This document shows, piece after piece, positions 23,601 through 34,715 of a stretch of DNA of 64,000 nucleotides. Location: contig NW_026516699.1 in NCBI RefSeq assembly GCF_025766255.1, forward strand, positions 1-64,000. Reading direction: 5' to 3'. The notes below the pieces were generated by a model that worked only from the letters and a program-made list of their open reading frames with translations, had not been told where the DNA came from and did no database searches. The position numbers and the translations under genes are program-made. Position 1 is the stretch's first letter. Every line of letters starts with the position of its first letter. This stretch comes from Zychaea mexicana. Lineage: Eukaryota; Mucoromycota; Mucoromycetes; Mucorales; Lichtheimiaceae.

Positions 23601-26600
23601 AGCATCTTGGAACGCTACAGCAAGGGCTTGAAGCATCACGAGTATTTGGTCTATGTCGAGTTGATGGAACAATACTATGACGTCGAAATTTTGTTCAGTG
23701 GGGCCCAGCAGCGTGATGAGGAAGTGATCCTTTCATTGCGTGACCAGAACAAGGACGATCTCGAAAAGGTCTTGGCCATCGTTTTGTCGCATGCCAAGGT
23801 TTCAAGCAAGAATACGCTGGTCTTGATCCTTTTGGATCTGGTCTCGCCCTCGGTCGGTGGCACGCTCGACAAGTTCTTCATGTCCATCCTCAAACGCTTG
23901 TCCGAAATCGACAGCCGTGCCACACAAAAGGTCACTCTCAGAGCCCGTGAGTTGTTGATCTTGTGCCAGTTGCCATCGTACGAAGAACGCCACAGCCAAA
24001 TGTACCAGATTTTGAACAACTCGGTCACCGAAAGCGTTTATGGTGGTGATATCGAACGCCGTACGCCAAGCTATGATGCGTTCAAGGATCTGATTGACAC
24101 CAAATTCAATGTCTTTGATGTTTTGCCAAACTTCTTCTACCACGCCGATCCCTACATTGTCTTGGCTGCCTTGGAAGTTTACTGCCGTCGTTCGTACCAT
24201 GCCTACAAGATCTTGGACGTTGCCTACAACTTGCAGCGTGAACCCTATGTGATTGCCTGGAAGTTCTTGCTCCAGACCGCTACATCCAACGTTGACAACA
24301 AGCGTATTGCTTCGTACTCTGACTTGACTTTCTTGTTGAACAACACCGAAGAGGAACCCGTCCGTACGGGTGCCATGACTTCTTGCCGCTCTTTGGAGGA
24401 AGTGCAAAAGGAATTGCCTCGTATCTTGACCGCATTCGAAGAAGAAGAGTTGCCTGCTATGCTCAAGAACAACCAGCAGCGTCCCAAGCCCCAGGCTCGC
24501 ATGGAGAACATTTTGAACATTGCTGTTCAGAGCCAAGATGCCGACAAGGACGATGCTTACTGGCGTCCCAAGATTGCTGAGGTCATTAGCCAGCACAAGG
24601 ACGAATTCCGTCGCGCTCATTTGCGTCGTATCACCGTGATTGTCTGCCGTGAGGACCAGATGCCCGATTTCTACACCTTCCGCGAGCGTGAAGATTACAT
24701 TGAAGACGAGACTATCCGTCACGTTGAACCTGCTTTGGCCTACCAGCTCGAATTGGCCCGTCTGTCGAACTTTGACATCAAGCCCTGCTTCATTGAGAAC
24801 CGTCAGATGCATGTCTACTATGCAGTTGCCAAGGAAAATCCATCGGACTGCCGCTTCTTTGTCCGTGCTTTGGTCCGCCCTGGCCGTGTCAAGAGCTCGA
24901 TGCGCACTGCTGATTACTTGATCTCGGAGTCGGATCGCTTGTTGACCGATATTTTGGACACGCTGGAAATTGTCAGCCACGAGTACAAGAACTCTGACTG
25001 TAACCACTTGTTCATCAACTTTATCCCCACGTTCTCATTGGAAGCCGATGAAGTCGAGACTGCGCTCAAAGAGTTTGTTGACCGCCACGGCAAGCGTTTG
25101 TGGAAGTTGCGTGTCACTGGTGCCGAAATCCGCTTCAACATTCAGCCCAAGCGACCCGATGCCCCCATCATCCCCATGCGTTTCACTGTCGACAACGTTT
25201 CTGGCTACATCCTCAAGGTCGATGTCTATCAAGAAGTCAAGACTGACAAGAGCGGATGGGTGTTAAAGTCAGTGGGCCGTATTCCTGGCGCCATGCACAT
25301 GCAGTCATTGTCGCAGCCCTACCCTACCAAGGAATGGTTGCAGCCTCGCCGTTACAAGGCTCACTTGATGGGCACCACCTATGTGTATGACTTCCCCGAG
25401 CTGTTCCAGCAAGCCATCCATATCCAGTGGGCACAGGCCGTCAAGAACGACCCCAGTTTGAAGGAGCCTCGTCAGTTGGTGGAGGGCAAGGAATTGGTCT
25501 TGGACGATGATGGTTCGATCCAAGAAATCGATCGTGCACCCGGTACAAACACTGTTGGTATGGTTGCCTGGTTGTTGACCCTGCGCACACCTGAATATCC
25601 CTCTGGCCGCCGCATTGTCGTGATTGCCAACGACATTACCTTCAAGATCGGTTCCTTTGGCGTCGCTGAAGACCAGGTGTTCTACAAGGCTTCTGAACTT
25701 GCTCGCAACTTGGGTATTCCACGCATCTACTTGTCTGCCAACTCTGGTGCTCGTATCGGCTTGGCCGACGAGCTGATCAGCCAATTCAAGGCAGCATGGA
25801 AGGATCCTCAGAACCCTGCTTCGGGTTTCAAGTATCTCTACTTGACTCCTGAAACCTACCAGTCATTGAGCCAGAATGGCAACGGCAAGTCCGTCAATGT
25901 TGAAGAGATCGAGGACGAAGGCGAAAAGCGTTGCAAGATTACTGACGTTATCGGCTACACCGACGGTCTTGGTGTCGAAAATCTCAGAGGATCTGGCTTG
26001 ATTGCCGGTGCCACTGCCCGTGCTTATGACGACATTTTCACAATCACCTTGGTGACTTGTCGTTCCGTCGGTATTGGTGCCTACTTGGTGCGTCTTGGTC
26101 AGCGTGCTGTCCAGAATGAGGGCCAGCCCATTATCCTGACCGGTGCTCCTGCCTTGAACAAGGTGTTGGGTCGTGAAGTTTACACATCCAACTTGCAGCT
26201 CGGTGGCACCCAAATCATGTACAAGAACGGTGTTTCGCACTTGACTGCCGAAAACGATCTGGAAGGTGTTGGCAAGATTGTACAATGGCTCTCGTTCGTG
26301 CCCGAGTTCCGTGGTGCTCCCGTCACCACTCGCATTGGTGCTGATCCTATCGACCGTGAGGTAGAGTACTTACCTCCCAAGGGTCCCTCCGATCCTCGTC
26401 TGTTCTTGAACGGCAAGAGCGAGAATGGCAAGTGGTTGAGCGGTTTCTTCGATCGCGACTCGTTTATCGAAACTTTGAGCGGCTGGGCTCGTACTGTCGT
26501 CGTTGGTCGTGCTCGTTTAGGTGGTATTCCTATGGGTGTTGTCGCCGTCGAAACCCGCACTGTCGAAAACATCATCCCGGCTGATCCTGCTAACGCCGAT

Positions 26601-27605
26601 TCTACCGAACAAGTTTTCATGGAAGCCGGTGGTGTCTGGTACCCCAACTCTGCATACAAGACCGCTCAGGCCATCAACGACTTTAACAAGGGTGAACAGC
26701 TGCCTTTGATGATCTTTGCCAACTGGCGTGGTTTCTCTGGCGGTCAGCGCGACATGTACAACGAAGTCTTGAAGTATGGTGCCCAAATTGTCGATGCATT
26801 GAGCAACTACAAGCAGCCCGTGTTTGTCTACTTGGTTCCCAACGGTGAACTTCGTGGTGGCGCTTGGGTCGTTATTGATACCACTATCAACCAGGACATG
26901 ATGGAAATGTACGGTGACGTACAAGCCCGTGGTGGTGTCTTGGAACCCGAAGGTATCGTCGAAATCAAGTACCGTAAGCCTCAATTGTTGGCTACCATGG
27001 AACGTCTGGACGAACGTTACGCTTCGTTGAAGCGCCAATTGGATGAAGCTTCTGATGAAGCCAAGAAGACCGAGTTGAAGAAGCAGATCGAAACCCGTGA
27101 ACAAGAACTGTTACCCGTTTATCAACAGATCGCCGTCCAGTTTGCCGACTTGCACGATCGTGCTGGCCGTATGGAAGCCAAGGGTGTCATTCGCAAGCCT
27201 CTTGAATGGCGTTACTCGCGTCAATACTTTTACTGGCGTGTGCGTCGCAGACTCGGTGAGGAGTATGCTATCCGCAAGATCGTTGAAGCTTCTCCCAAGA
27301 TGTCTCGTGAGGCCATGTGCTCTTTGTTGAAGCAATGGTTCGTCTCGGATAACGACATTGCCTCGTCGGCTGCTGAGCAGGTCTGGCAGCAACAGGATGA
27401 AAAGGTCGCCGAATGGTTCGACAAGCGCGCTCCATTGATTGACCAGCGTATTGCCAAGATCAAGAGCGAAGCTACCAAGGAACAGGTCGTCACTCTCGGT
27501 ACCGCCGACCAGGACGCTGTCATTGAAGGTTTCTCAAAACTGATCGAGAACATGAGCGTTGAGGCCCGCAAGGAAACTCTTCGCAAACTCGCCACTCGCT
27601 TCTAA
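20621..27605 (+). CDS. ACC1: Acetyl-CoA carboxylase, multidomain
   Basis: Four exons: 20621-20657, 20775-21123, 21255-22998 and 23076-27605. Introns are 117, 131 and 77 bases, all GT-AG, and all keep the frame. Product 2219 aa, close to yeast Acc1 (about 2230). It carboxylates acetyl-CoA to malonyl-CoA using ATP, bicarbonate and biotin, the committed step of fatty-acid synthesis in the cytosol. Domain order: biotin carboxylase, residues about 50-560 (ATP-grasp loop [11 protein letters not shown] near 230, [25 protein letters not shown]); biotin carrier with EVMKM, acceptor Lys 713, encoded right across the third intron; a long central region; carboxyltransferase from about residue 1470 ([11 protein letters not shown] near 1600; [11 protein letters not shown] and [10 protein letters not shown] in the C-terminal part). 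The first exon is only 37 coding bases ([12 protein letters not shown]). Codon use is strongly biased to C-ending codons, consistent with high expression. Confidence 0.97.
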
Positions 27606-29068
27606 ATATAATCTCTCTCTCTCTCTCTCTCTCTCTACAATATTTTCTCTTACACCAACCAACACCCAACATTTATCTTTTCTTTTGTATACAACTTAGT
27701 AGTTTTGTTTGTTATTTTGCTGCATATTTAGTATTTTACCATTATACAATTATATAAACCATTGATTTTCTTTTAAACAACAACAAATTTTTCCTGTGTC
27801 TGGTAGTTATGTATGGTGGCAACTTTCATTGATAAGCTGATAATAAAAGCGAAAAGCGATGTAGCAATGCTGAAGTTGCCAAAAGAGAGGGGTTCTCCTT
27901 TCCTGCATCCTTGCTTGCAGCAGCCATTTTATTTTCGGAGACGACATAGTCCTAATATGCTTATGTTGTAAATGCTTGCTTGGATCCCCTTCTTTTTGAA
28001 GCGTGTAGAGCATACAAGTGCAATAACTGATCATACCAAGTACAGTGATCCCCCTCCAAAATTTAAACTTAAAGTATGAATATAAGGGATTGTGAAAGTT
28101 AATAAATACTAGGACAAACTGCCATGTACGGATATTCTTTATCCAGACACATCTTGATGTTACATGTATTATGTATCAACGCTCATGAAATTGTCACTAT
28201 AATGGTCACGTAATCCACGCAGCCTTTATCCGATACATTTATCTGGCCGAATGGACCTTTTTTCCACATATTTAATACGAAGAGACAATGGATGTTAAAG
28301 GAGCACCCAGTGAAGCAGAGACTGCTTGCCGCCCAGCAGTACCATTGAAGACGAGGGAAACAATGTATGTATCACGGTAATACTGTTTTATTTGGCCTTT
28401 GATGGAGATGAAAGAAACCATAACTAGTCTCCCTACCAAGCAACGAAAGTTACGTTACAAGCTTCAAGCAAAACTGTTCGCTAGACAAAGCTCTTTATAT
28501 GATTCTCGTTTGTAACATTCAATCTTATTCAGTTCAATTGAAATATGACATATAATGTGCAGTGCTTATTTTCAGAGAAGTATATATATGAGGGAGCACT
28601 TTTTATTATCACCCGATAAGGCTTCAACCCTGAATTGTCCTTTATAAGTGGAATATACGAAGATGTGCCATTCCGAAAGATTTGGTGAAGAAATTAAAAA
28701 ATTGAAAGTTAGCGCATGTGAAATTAAGGAGGGGGTCCACTGTTCTGCTCCGGTTGTCCGACACCTGCGAATAATCAGACAGAGGCGACACCACTCCTCC
28801 TTTTTACCAACGATGGACCTTCACTGTTTGTTTATGCAAGGCCCCTATCATGCATGCATAACACTGTATGCTTTTGTTTATAATAACTGGGAACAAACTC
28901 GGTCCCTGTTTTTCGATATTTAAGACTCATCTTTTTCTTCCTTCGCTTTCCCCCTTTCACTCACTTTGATTTCTGCTAGTACAGCTGCCACTTTTAATTC
29001 TATTTCTCTACTTAATATCATCATTATAATACTCCTACCGCTTATAACAACATACGCACGTATAAGCA
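27606..29068. other. Intergenic, ACC1 3' flank to MFS promoter
   Basis: Begins with a (CT)n tract at 27612-27636 directly after the ACC1 stop. The remainder is A/T-rich with scattered short open frames (for example 27807-28034 minus and 28648-28923 plus) that show no recognisable feature. Confidence 0.5.
27612..27636. repeat. (CT)n microsatellite in ACC1 3' UTR
   Basis: About 12-13 CT repeats starting seven bases after the stop codon. Confidence 0.9.
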
Positions 29069-31336
29069 ATGAATCATACTCATGATGAGAAAACTGAGGC
29101 TGGTGTAAAACAGAGTGACGCCCAATATGACCAATACGTTGTGAGCTATGTGGCAAATAGTACCTCTCAGGACAACATCGTTGGACGAGACTTCTCATCC
29201 CATGGCGAAGAAATACGGCAGTTGACATGGAAACGTGATTTTCGAATCATGCCTCTTGTTTGTCTCTTCTACTTGTTTTCGTTTTTGGATCGAGTCAATA
29301 TTGGTAGGGAAAATAATTGTAGCGATAACGAAAGAGTTGATGTTCGATCAATATTGCTCATCTAGCCCCCAACCCCCCACCCCTTCCCCTCCTTCTTACA
29401 CACTATCTATTTACATTATCATCGCCCTTTATCTTCACTCTTATCATGCAGGAAATGCAAAGTTAGCTGGACTGACCGAAGATACGCACATGACTGAAAG
29501 CGAGTTCAACAGTGCATTGTCTATATTTTTTGCAGGATACGTAAGGACCTTATAATATGCTGCCAGTACCTTTGATATCCAAAAGAAACAGATGCACGCA
29601 GTAGGGAATTTAAGTAACACGGTTTTTAGATTGTTTTTGAAGTACCCGCTAATATGATGCTTAGCAAAGTTGGCCCCAGAATTTGGATGGCGATTTTGAT
29701 GGCGGTGTGGGGTACTATTATGCTATCAATGGCAGCCGTACAGAACGGAACGCATTTGATGGTTGCCCGATTCTTTCTTGGTGTTGCTGAAGTAAGCATT
29801 CGGTGTAGTTGAGCAAAAAATCTTGTATTGTAAACATTCAAAGTTTGTAAATTGATGCGCCTTATTTTTGACAGGCAGGTTTAGTGCCAGCTATCATTTT
29901 CTACATATCCATTTGGTACACAAAACGAGAGCAAGCTCGACGAATCGCTATCTTCTATGCTTGCTCAACCGCTGCTGGGGTAGGTCTCTATTACTCATTT
30001 ACTGCTATGGACTCCTGTCAATGAGTAGTATCAACAAAATTAAGCGTGATCTATTTAATTATTACTTTACTAGGCTTTTGGTGGAGTTTGGGTATGACTA
30101 TACAGCTCCCATACATACATGTAGAGCAAGGGCAGTTTCCTGTTTGACAATTGTTTAACTCCGGTAATGATGACCTAGGCATATGCGATTATGTATATGG
30201 ATGGCTTACAGGGTCTCTCAGGATGGCAGTGGATCTTTATTATTGAGGCTATTCCTACGCTAGTCATGTCGATCATTTGCTTTATCTATTTACCTGACTT
30301 TCCAGAAAATACTTCGTGTAAGCTTGGATATGAAAATGACCATGTAGGTGAATATTATCTAAAATGCTTGATAATAATACATATAGTTCTAAACGCGCAA
30401 GAACGCAAGATTTTTTTGGATATGATATCTGTCGACTCCGGCTCAGAGAACAGTGAAAAGTTTTCTTGGACGCAGTTCTTTGCAGTGTTTCGTGATTGGC
30501 AAACATACGTGTATTCACTGCTAGCGTTCTGTATCATCGTAGGACTATACAGTGTCAGTATGTTTTTACCCACAATCATTCATGGATTGGGCTTCACAGC
30601 TTTGAACGCCCAGGCATTCAGCAGCATTCCATATGTCGTAGGTAATGATAACGATTAAACTTTTACGAAAAATGTTACTCCAAGTGTTGTAACTTAACGA
30701 AAAATTCTACTCTTATATTGCGGGCAAATCTTTAAAAACAGCTTGCGTTTTCGCCACAATCAATGGTATCAGTGCTGATAAGCGGGGAGAACGCGGCATC
30801 CACATCATTGTACCTTTGCTGGTTACAGCTCTCGGTTGTACTTTGCTGATAACTTTAAGAAGCGTGCCAGGCCTATTTATTGCAACGATCCTCACCGCAA
30901 CAGGTGTATATACGTCTTATGCGATTGTTCCACCTTGGTTCACGAACAATATAACTGGTCGAATGAAGCGGTCCGTCGCTATTGCAGCCATCAATGGCTT
31001 TGGAAACATAGGTAATTTATAATCAACCATCCATGAGCATCAGAGTGAAAAGGAAAGAAAAGAAGAACGTTTTCCTGGGAAAAACTAACAGGAAAATTGA
31101 ATCCGTATGTACTAGGTGGAGTAGTTTCTGGGCAACTGTATCGTGCAAGCGACGCTCCTCATTATATCCATGGTCATGCAGCGTTTTTAGGATTTATAGT
31201 AGCTGGTGTTGTAGTCGCTGCATGTCTTAAGGCAGTGTTTATATACATTAATAAGAAACGTGACAACATGTCGATCGAAGAGCGTCAAGCGGTTATTGAC
31301 AAAAATGATGAGCTATTTGATAAGGTAAAAGCATAA
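29069..31336 (+). CDS. Major facilitator superfamily permease, allantoate/nicotinate (ACS/Dal5) type
   Basis: Nine exons: 29069-29303, 29452-29540, 29630-29791, 29875-29979, 30074-30091, 30179-30317, 30387-30641, 30742-31011 and 31092-31336. All are joined at GT-AG sites with continuous frame, giving 505 aa. Exon 5 is an 18-base microexon (AFGGVW). Visible family features: a hydrophilic N-terminus; helix 1 with FYLFSFLDRVNIGNAKLAGL, the signature of the anion:cation symporter branch (Dal5, Tna1, Seo1-like); about 12 hydrophobic segments; the domain 2-3 loop; GLSGWQWIFIIEA before helix 6; a central loop PDFPENTSFLNAQERK; and a hydrophilic tail. Members import organic anions such as allantoate, nicotinate, pantothenate or biotin precursors with protons at the plasma membrane. 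The substrate cannot be set from sequence alone. Confidence 0.93.
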
Positions 31337-31567
31337 TATTTCATGGTATATCGCACTTACAAACACTGCATAGTTGGTTACTAATGGTGCTCAAATCTTT
31401 TCTTTATACTACAGCATCCCGATTTTAGATACATCACATAGATTATTATTCTTGCTACATTTCTTTAGACTCTTTGCTTATACTACAATATTACTTACAT
31501 ATCAGGGACTGCTGGTATTCTTTTTTTTTGCATTTGTAAAAAATAAATATTGAGGGATGTTGATCCA
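31337..31567. other. Spacer between MFS gene and fold-back element
   Basis: A/T-rich 3' flank with AATAAATATT near 31540-31550. No gene seen. Confidence 0.4.
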
Positions 31568-32480
31568 CTTTTTTGATTCTACCAACATAAAATTTCATTG
31601 ACCAGTGTACTGTAATTTTGTGATGATCATTGTAGATCTAAGCTGTTCACTATATACTTAGCTTTCATTGCAGTTGTTGAGAGATCAATGCAAGAACGCA
31701 GATGGGTGATAATGAGCTGTCAGATATTTAATTGGATCAAGTGTACTCCGCCTGTTGTGTCAATATTTGCTTTGGAATCAGCAGCTTAGTATCCCAATGG
31801 TTGAATCGAAGAAACAGCCAACAGACTCGTCGACAATAAATCCGTCACTCTCGAAAACACTGTAGTAGCATCAACTTATACTAAATTATTACTTTATATA
31901 TCTAAAGAATACCGCATCATCAAACCTATATAGCTTCTTCAATAGAGAAAGATGTCTATATATTCTTGTTAGTGTTATCGTCCTCTTCTCCTGTGTCATC
32001 GCTGGTGTAGCTATAAAAATGTGCTATTTTGGTAATAATGATTTAAAACGGTCCGTACTATTGCAAAAGAAAAAAGTGCAAGGAGTACACTTACGCTAAT
32101 AACAGAATCCATGTCTTTTGACCAGCTCCAAGGTGGCTAAGGCAGAGTATATGTTCCAAGGTTGTGCCAAGGTTGTGCCAAGGTAGGCGGAGTATTTGTT
32201 CCAAGGTACCTGAACGACCTACTCCGCCAACCTTAGAACAAATACTCTGCTTTAGCCAACTTGGAACGGGTCAAAGACATGGATTTTGTCAGGCGAAGTA
32301 CACTTGATACAATTAGAATTCTAACAGCTCATTATCATCCATTCGCGTTTTGGCATCGGTCTCCTAACAACTGCAATGAAAGCTAGAAGTATATAGTGAA
32401 CAGCTTAGATTTACTATGATCATCACAAAATTACAGTACACTGGTCAATGAAATTTTATGTTGGTAGAATCAAAAAAATG
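31568..32480. mobile_element. Fold-back element with ~190-bp inverted arms (MITE-like)
   Basis: The left arm (31568-31753) and the reverse complement of the right arm (32288-32480) align over about 185 bases with roughly 85 percent identity by eye. They share GATTCTACCAACATAAAAT at the ends and TAATGAGCTG and AAGTGTACT nearer the centre. The interior has no open frame of note. A second, nested palindrome (about 32083-32320) sits at the inner side of the right arm. No target-site duplication was recognised (left flank TTGATCCA, right flank ATTGCTACTG). Best read as a non-autonomous DNA transposon or fold-back element; the mobilising transposase is unknown. Confidence 0.85.
32083..32320. repeat. 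Nested inverted repeat with short direct repeats
   Basis: The left half reads GTACACTTACGC, AATCCATGTCTTTTGACC, TCCAAGGTGGCTAAGGCAGAG, TTGTTCCAAGG; the right half repeats these in inverted order (GGGTCAAAGACATGGATT, CTCTGC, CCAACTTGGAAC). A direct repeat of TTGTGCCAAGG lies at the centre. It forms the inner part of the fold-back element. Confidence 0.85.
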
Positions 32481-34715
32481 ATTGCTACTGACATAGCTAC
32501 AATGTTAATTTTTTTATACATACATATAAAGTAGCTCAATTGATATTTTGACTTGATAATAACAAGATTAACTGTATAATCTAAGACTACAATAGAATGC
32601 TAACTGCACTTGATATTCAAACCAACAACTGCTGCATCTGTAATATCTATTCCACTGAATCAATCGAAGGAGTTAATGCTTCTGATGACGTGTATCATTT
32701 GGTAAGTGTATGACATCAAGACGTTGCCTTATTTAAAGGTGTCTGTAATTTAGAATACAGTGGGAAACATTCACACAGATTCAAGAGTATCTCAATCAAA
32801 ATGGCTCTGACAAAGCTATGTATATTTAGCAGTTCAATTGTAAAAAGGCTATTGTCAATATAAGGTCATCTTATCGACTTTTATATTATACACAAACTAA
32901 AATCCTAAAGCTTGCTCCTTTTCGGCAAACCTAAACCTATAGCTGGTGTACTCAAACACTCGTTCCAAGTACTGCATCTAATCTTTACGATACCAATCGA
33001 AAGTCCCAGCATCTATTAAAACCTACTATGCAATGACGTGTCAAGAACCCAAACACGGCATAGTAAGATTCCACAGATTGTATTGCAACCATAAATCCAG
33101 TGTCCAATGGAACTTGATCGAACTCTTGGGGCGGTAGAAAACATAGCCCCAGTGAACTCGCTCCTTGAAGCCAGATGTGACACGCAGCGAAGCGAAAAGG
33201 CGGTGTATATATCTTAAGCAGCCATCACCCGTATAGAAACCAGTTGCGAGAACAGACTCCTCTCGTATATAAAGTAACAGTATGCAAGTATTGCTGTTTT
33301 ATATGTAAGCTTAAATAATACTGCAACTGGCAAAGTAGAGTACTTACCCCCGGGGCATGGGGGGGGACTTACTCTTTGTCCTAAAGAAAGTAGAGTACCA
33401 CATACTATTGTAAGGGATCAAAAATACAGTAATTAGATGACGTTGTTAGTTTCTAAATAACAGTACGCACAAGTACTGGTGTAAAGAATGGTACTATGTA
33501 CTGCTTGCTTATTTACATCTTCACAAAGTGGTTCTTGTTCACTGCTTCGGCTTCAAATTTGCGTCGTTTATCGTCTTAACGGCAAGCGACTCAACCTCTT
33601 CATATGAGCCTCGGGGGAAAAACCGACTGTATTAAAAGAAATTGAGTGGAACATATATTTTAACGGGTTTAATAATTAATCGTTCTGATATTACATTTAA
33701 TAATAACCAAAACTTCTTTCTCGATACGTTGCACGGAATGGAGCTCTTGATGAAACTACATCCTGTTTCTTATCGAAACTTGCATTATATATTACTGCGT
33801 CAGGTTAATATTTATAGTGGCGATGCTTGCTAATACAATGAGGAAACGGAAAGGAAGTATATTGGATCCGCTATAAAGTATTTATACTCTATAACAAGTG
33901 AAAAGGCGTCAAGTTCATGTATAATTTGTTCACTTCTTACTTCCTCTCAATTAAAATGATCAATAACTGCCGTACAACAAGAGGGACTGTATATAATATA
34001 TATACACTGATGGCCCATTTCAGATCTTCCCTGCATAGATACAACTGCAATGTGCACTAAGTCCTCGGTGTTTTCGATACTTTCGGTATCATTTGTCTCA
34101 TACATGTTCTCATGATCATAAATAAAAATCGCAACTTTTGCAGAAAATCATACAAGTTTTGCTTTAAAACGATTGCCGTACTCATTAAGTACACAGGCTA
34201 TTGTAATCCACATATATGTATGCTTTATGACATACATATACTATCGCAACAATACATTAGCTTCTTGGTAACAGTACAATTGTTTCGTGATGCTACAAAG
34301 GAAGTTGCTTGACTCTTACGCACATCCATCGCTTTCATTGTTTCTTTCACCAAACTCAAGAGTCAACTTGCTGACGGTGTAGCTGATGCTTCACTGTATC
34401 AGTCACTAAAGGCTTAAAATTCTGTATATGTACATTTGAGCAAATTTTACTTGAAGCTGACTTACTTTGCACACTAAGCTGTATTGCAATACGACCGTTG
34501 GGCGAGGTATCTTTGGCATGGGCATTTGACTAGACAAGCTCACACTATAGTGTATGCGATTATGCAACTTTTTCAAAATTACATACAAGCAGCGTATGTG
34601 GATCAAAGAAGACAAGCGTCGCTTTTCAACTTCTTGCTAAAATTATAGCATATGTCAAAGTTTTAGCGCAATGCTTCCATGTATAGATATACTTCACTTT
34701 TAATGAGAATAGGTT
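32481..34715. other. Gene-free A/T-rich region
   Basis: About 2.2 kb with no supported gene. A small imperfect inverted repeat lies at about 33332-33380 (CAAAGTAGAGTACTTACCCCC against GGGGGGACTTACTCTTTG). Frames at 33642-33833 and 34112-34312 are under 70 codons and A/T-driven. Confidence 0.5.

Noticed and set aside
23802..25007. 401-codon minus-strand frame inside ACC1
   Set aside because: Same cause: rare stops on the antisense of C-ending codons. No family resemblance.
33327..33400. Short imperfect inverted repeat with C/G run as a transposon end
   Set aside because: Too short, with no flanking duplication or second copy.
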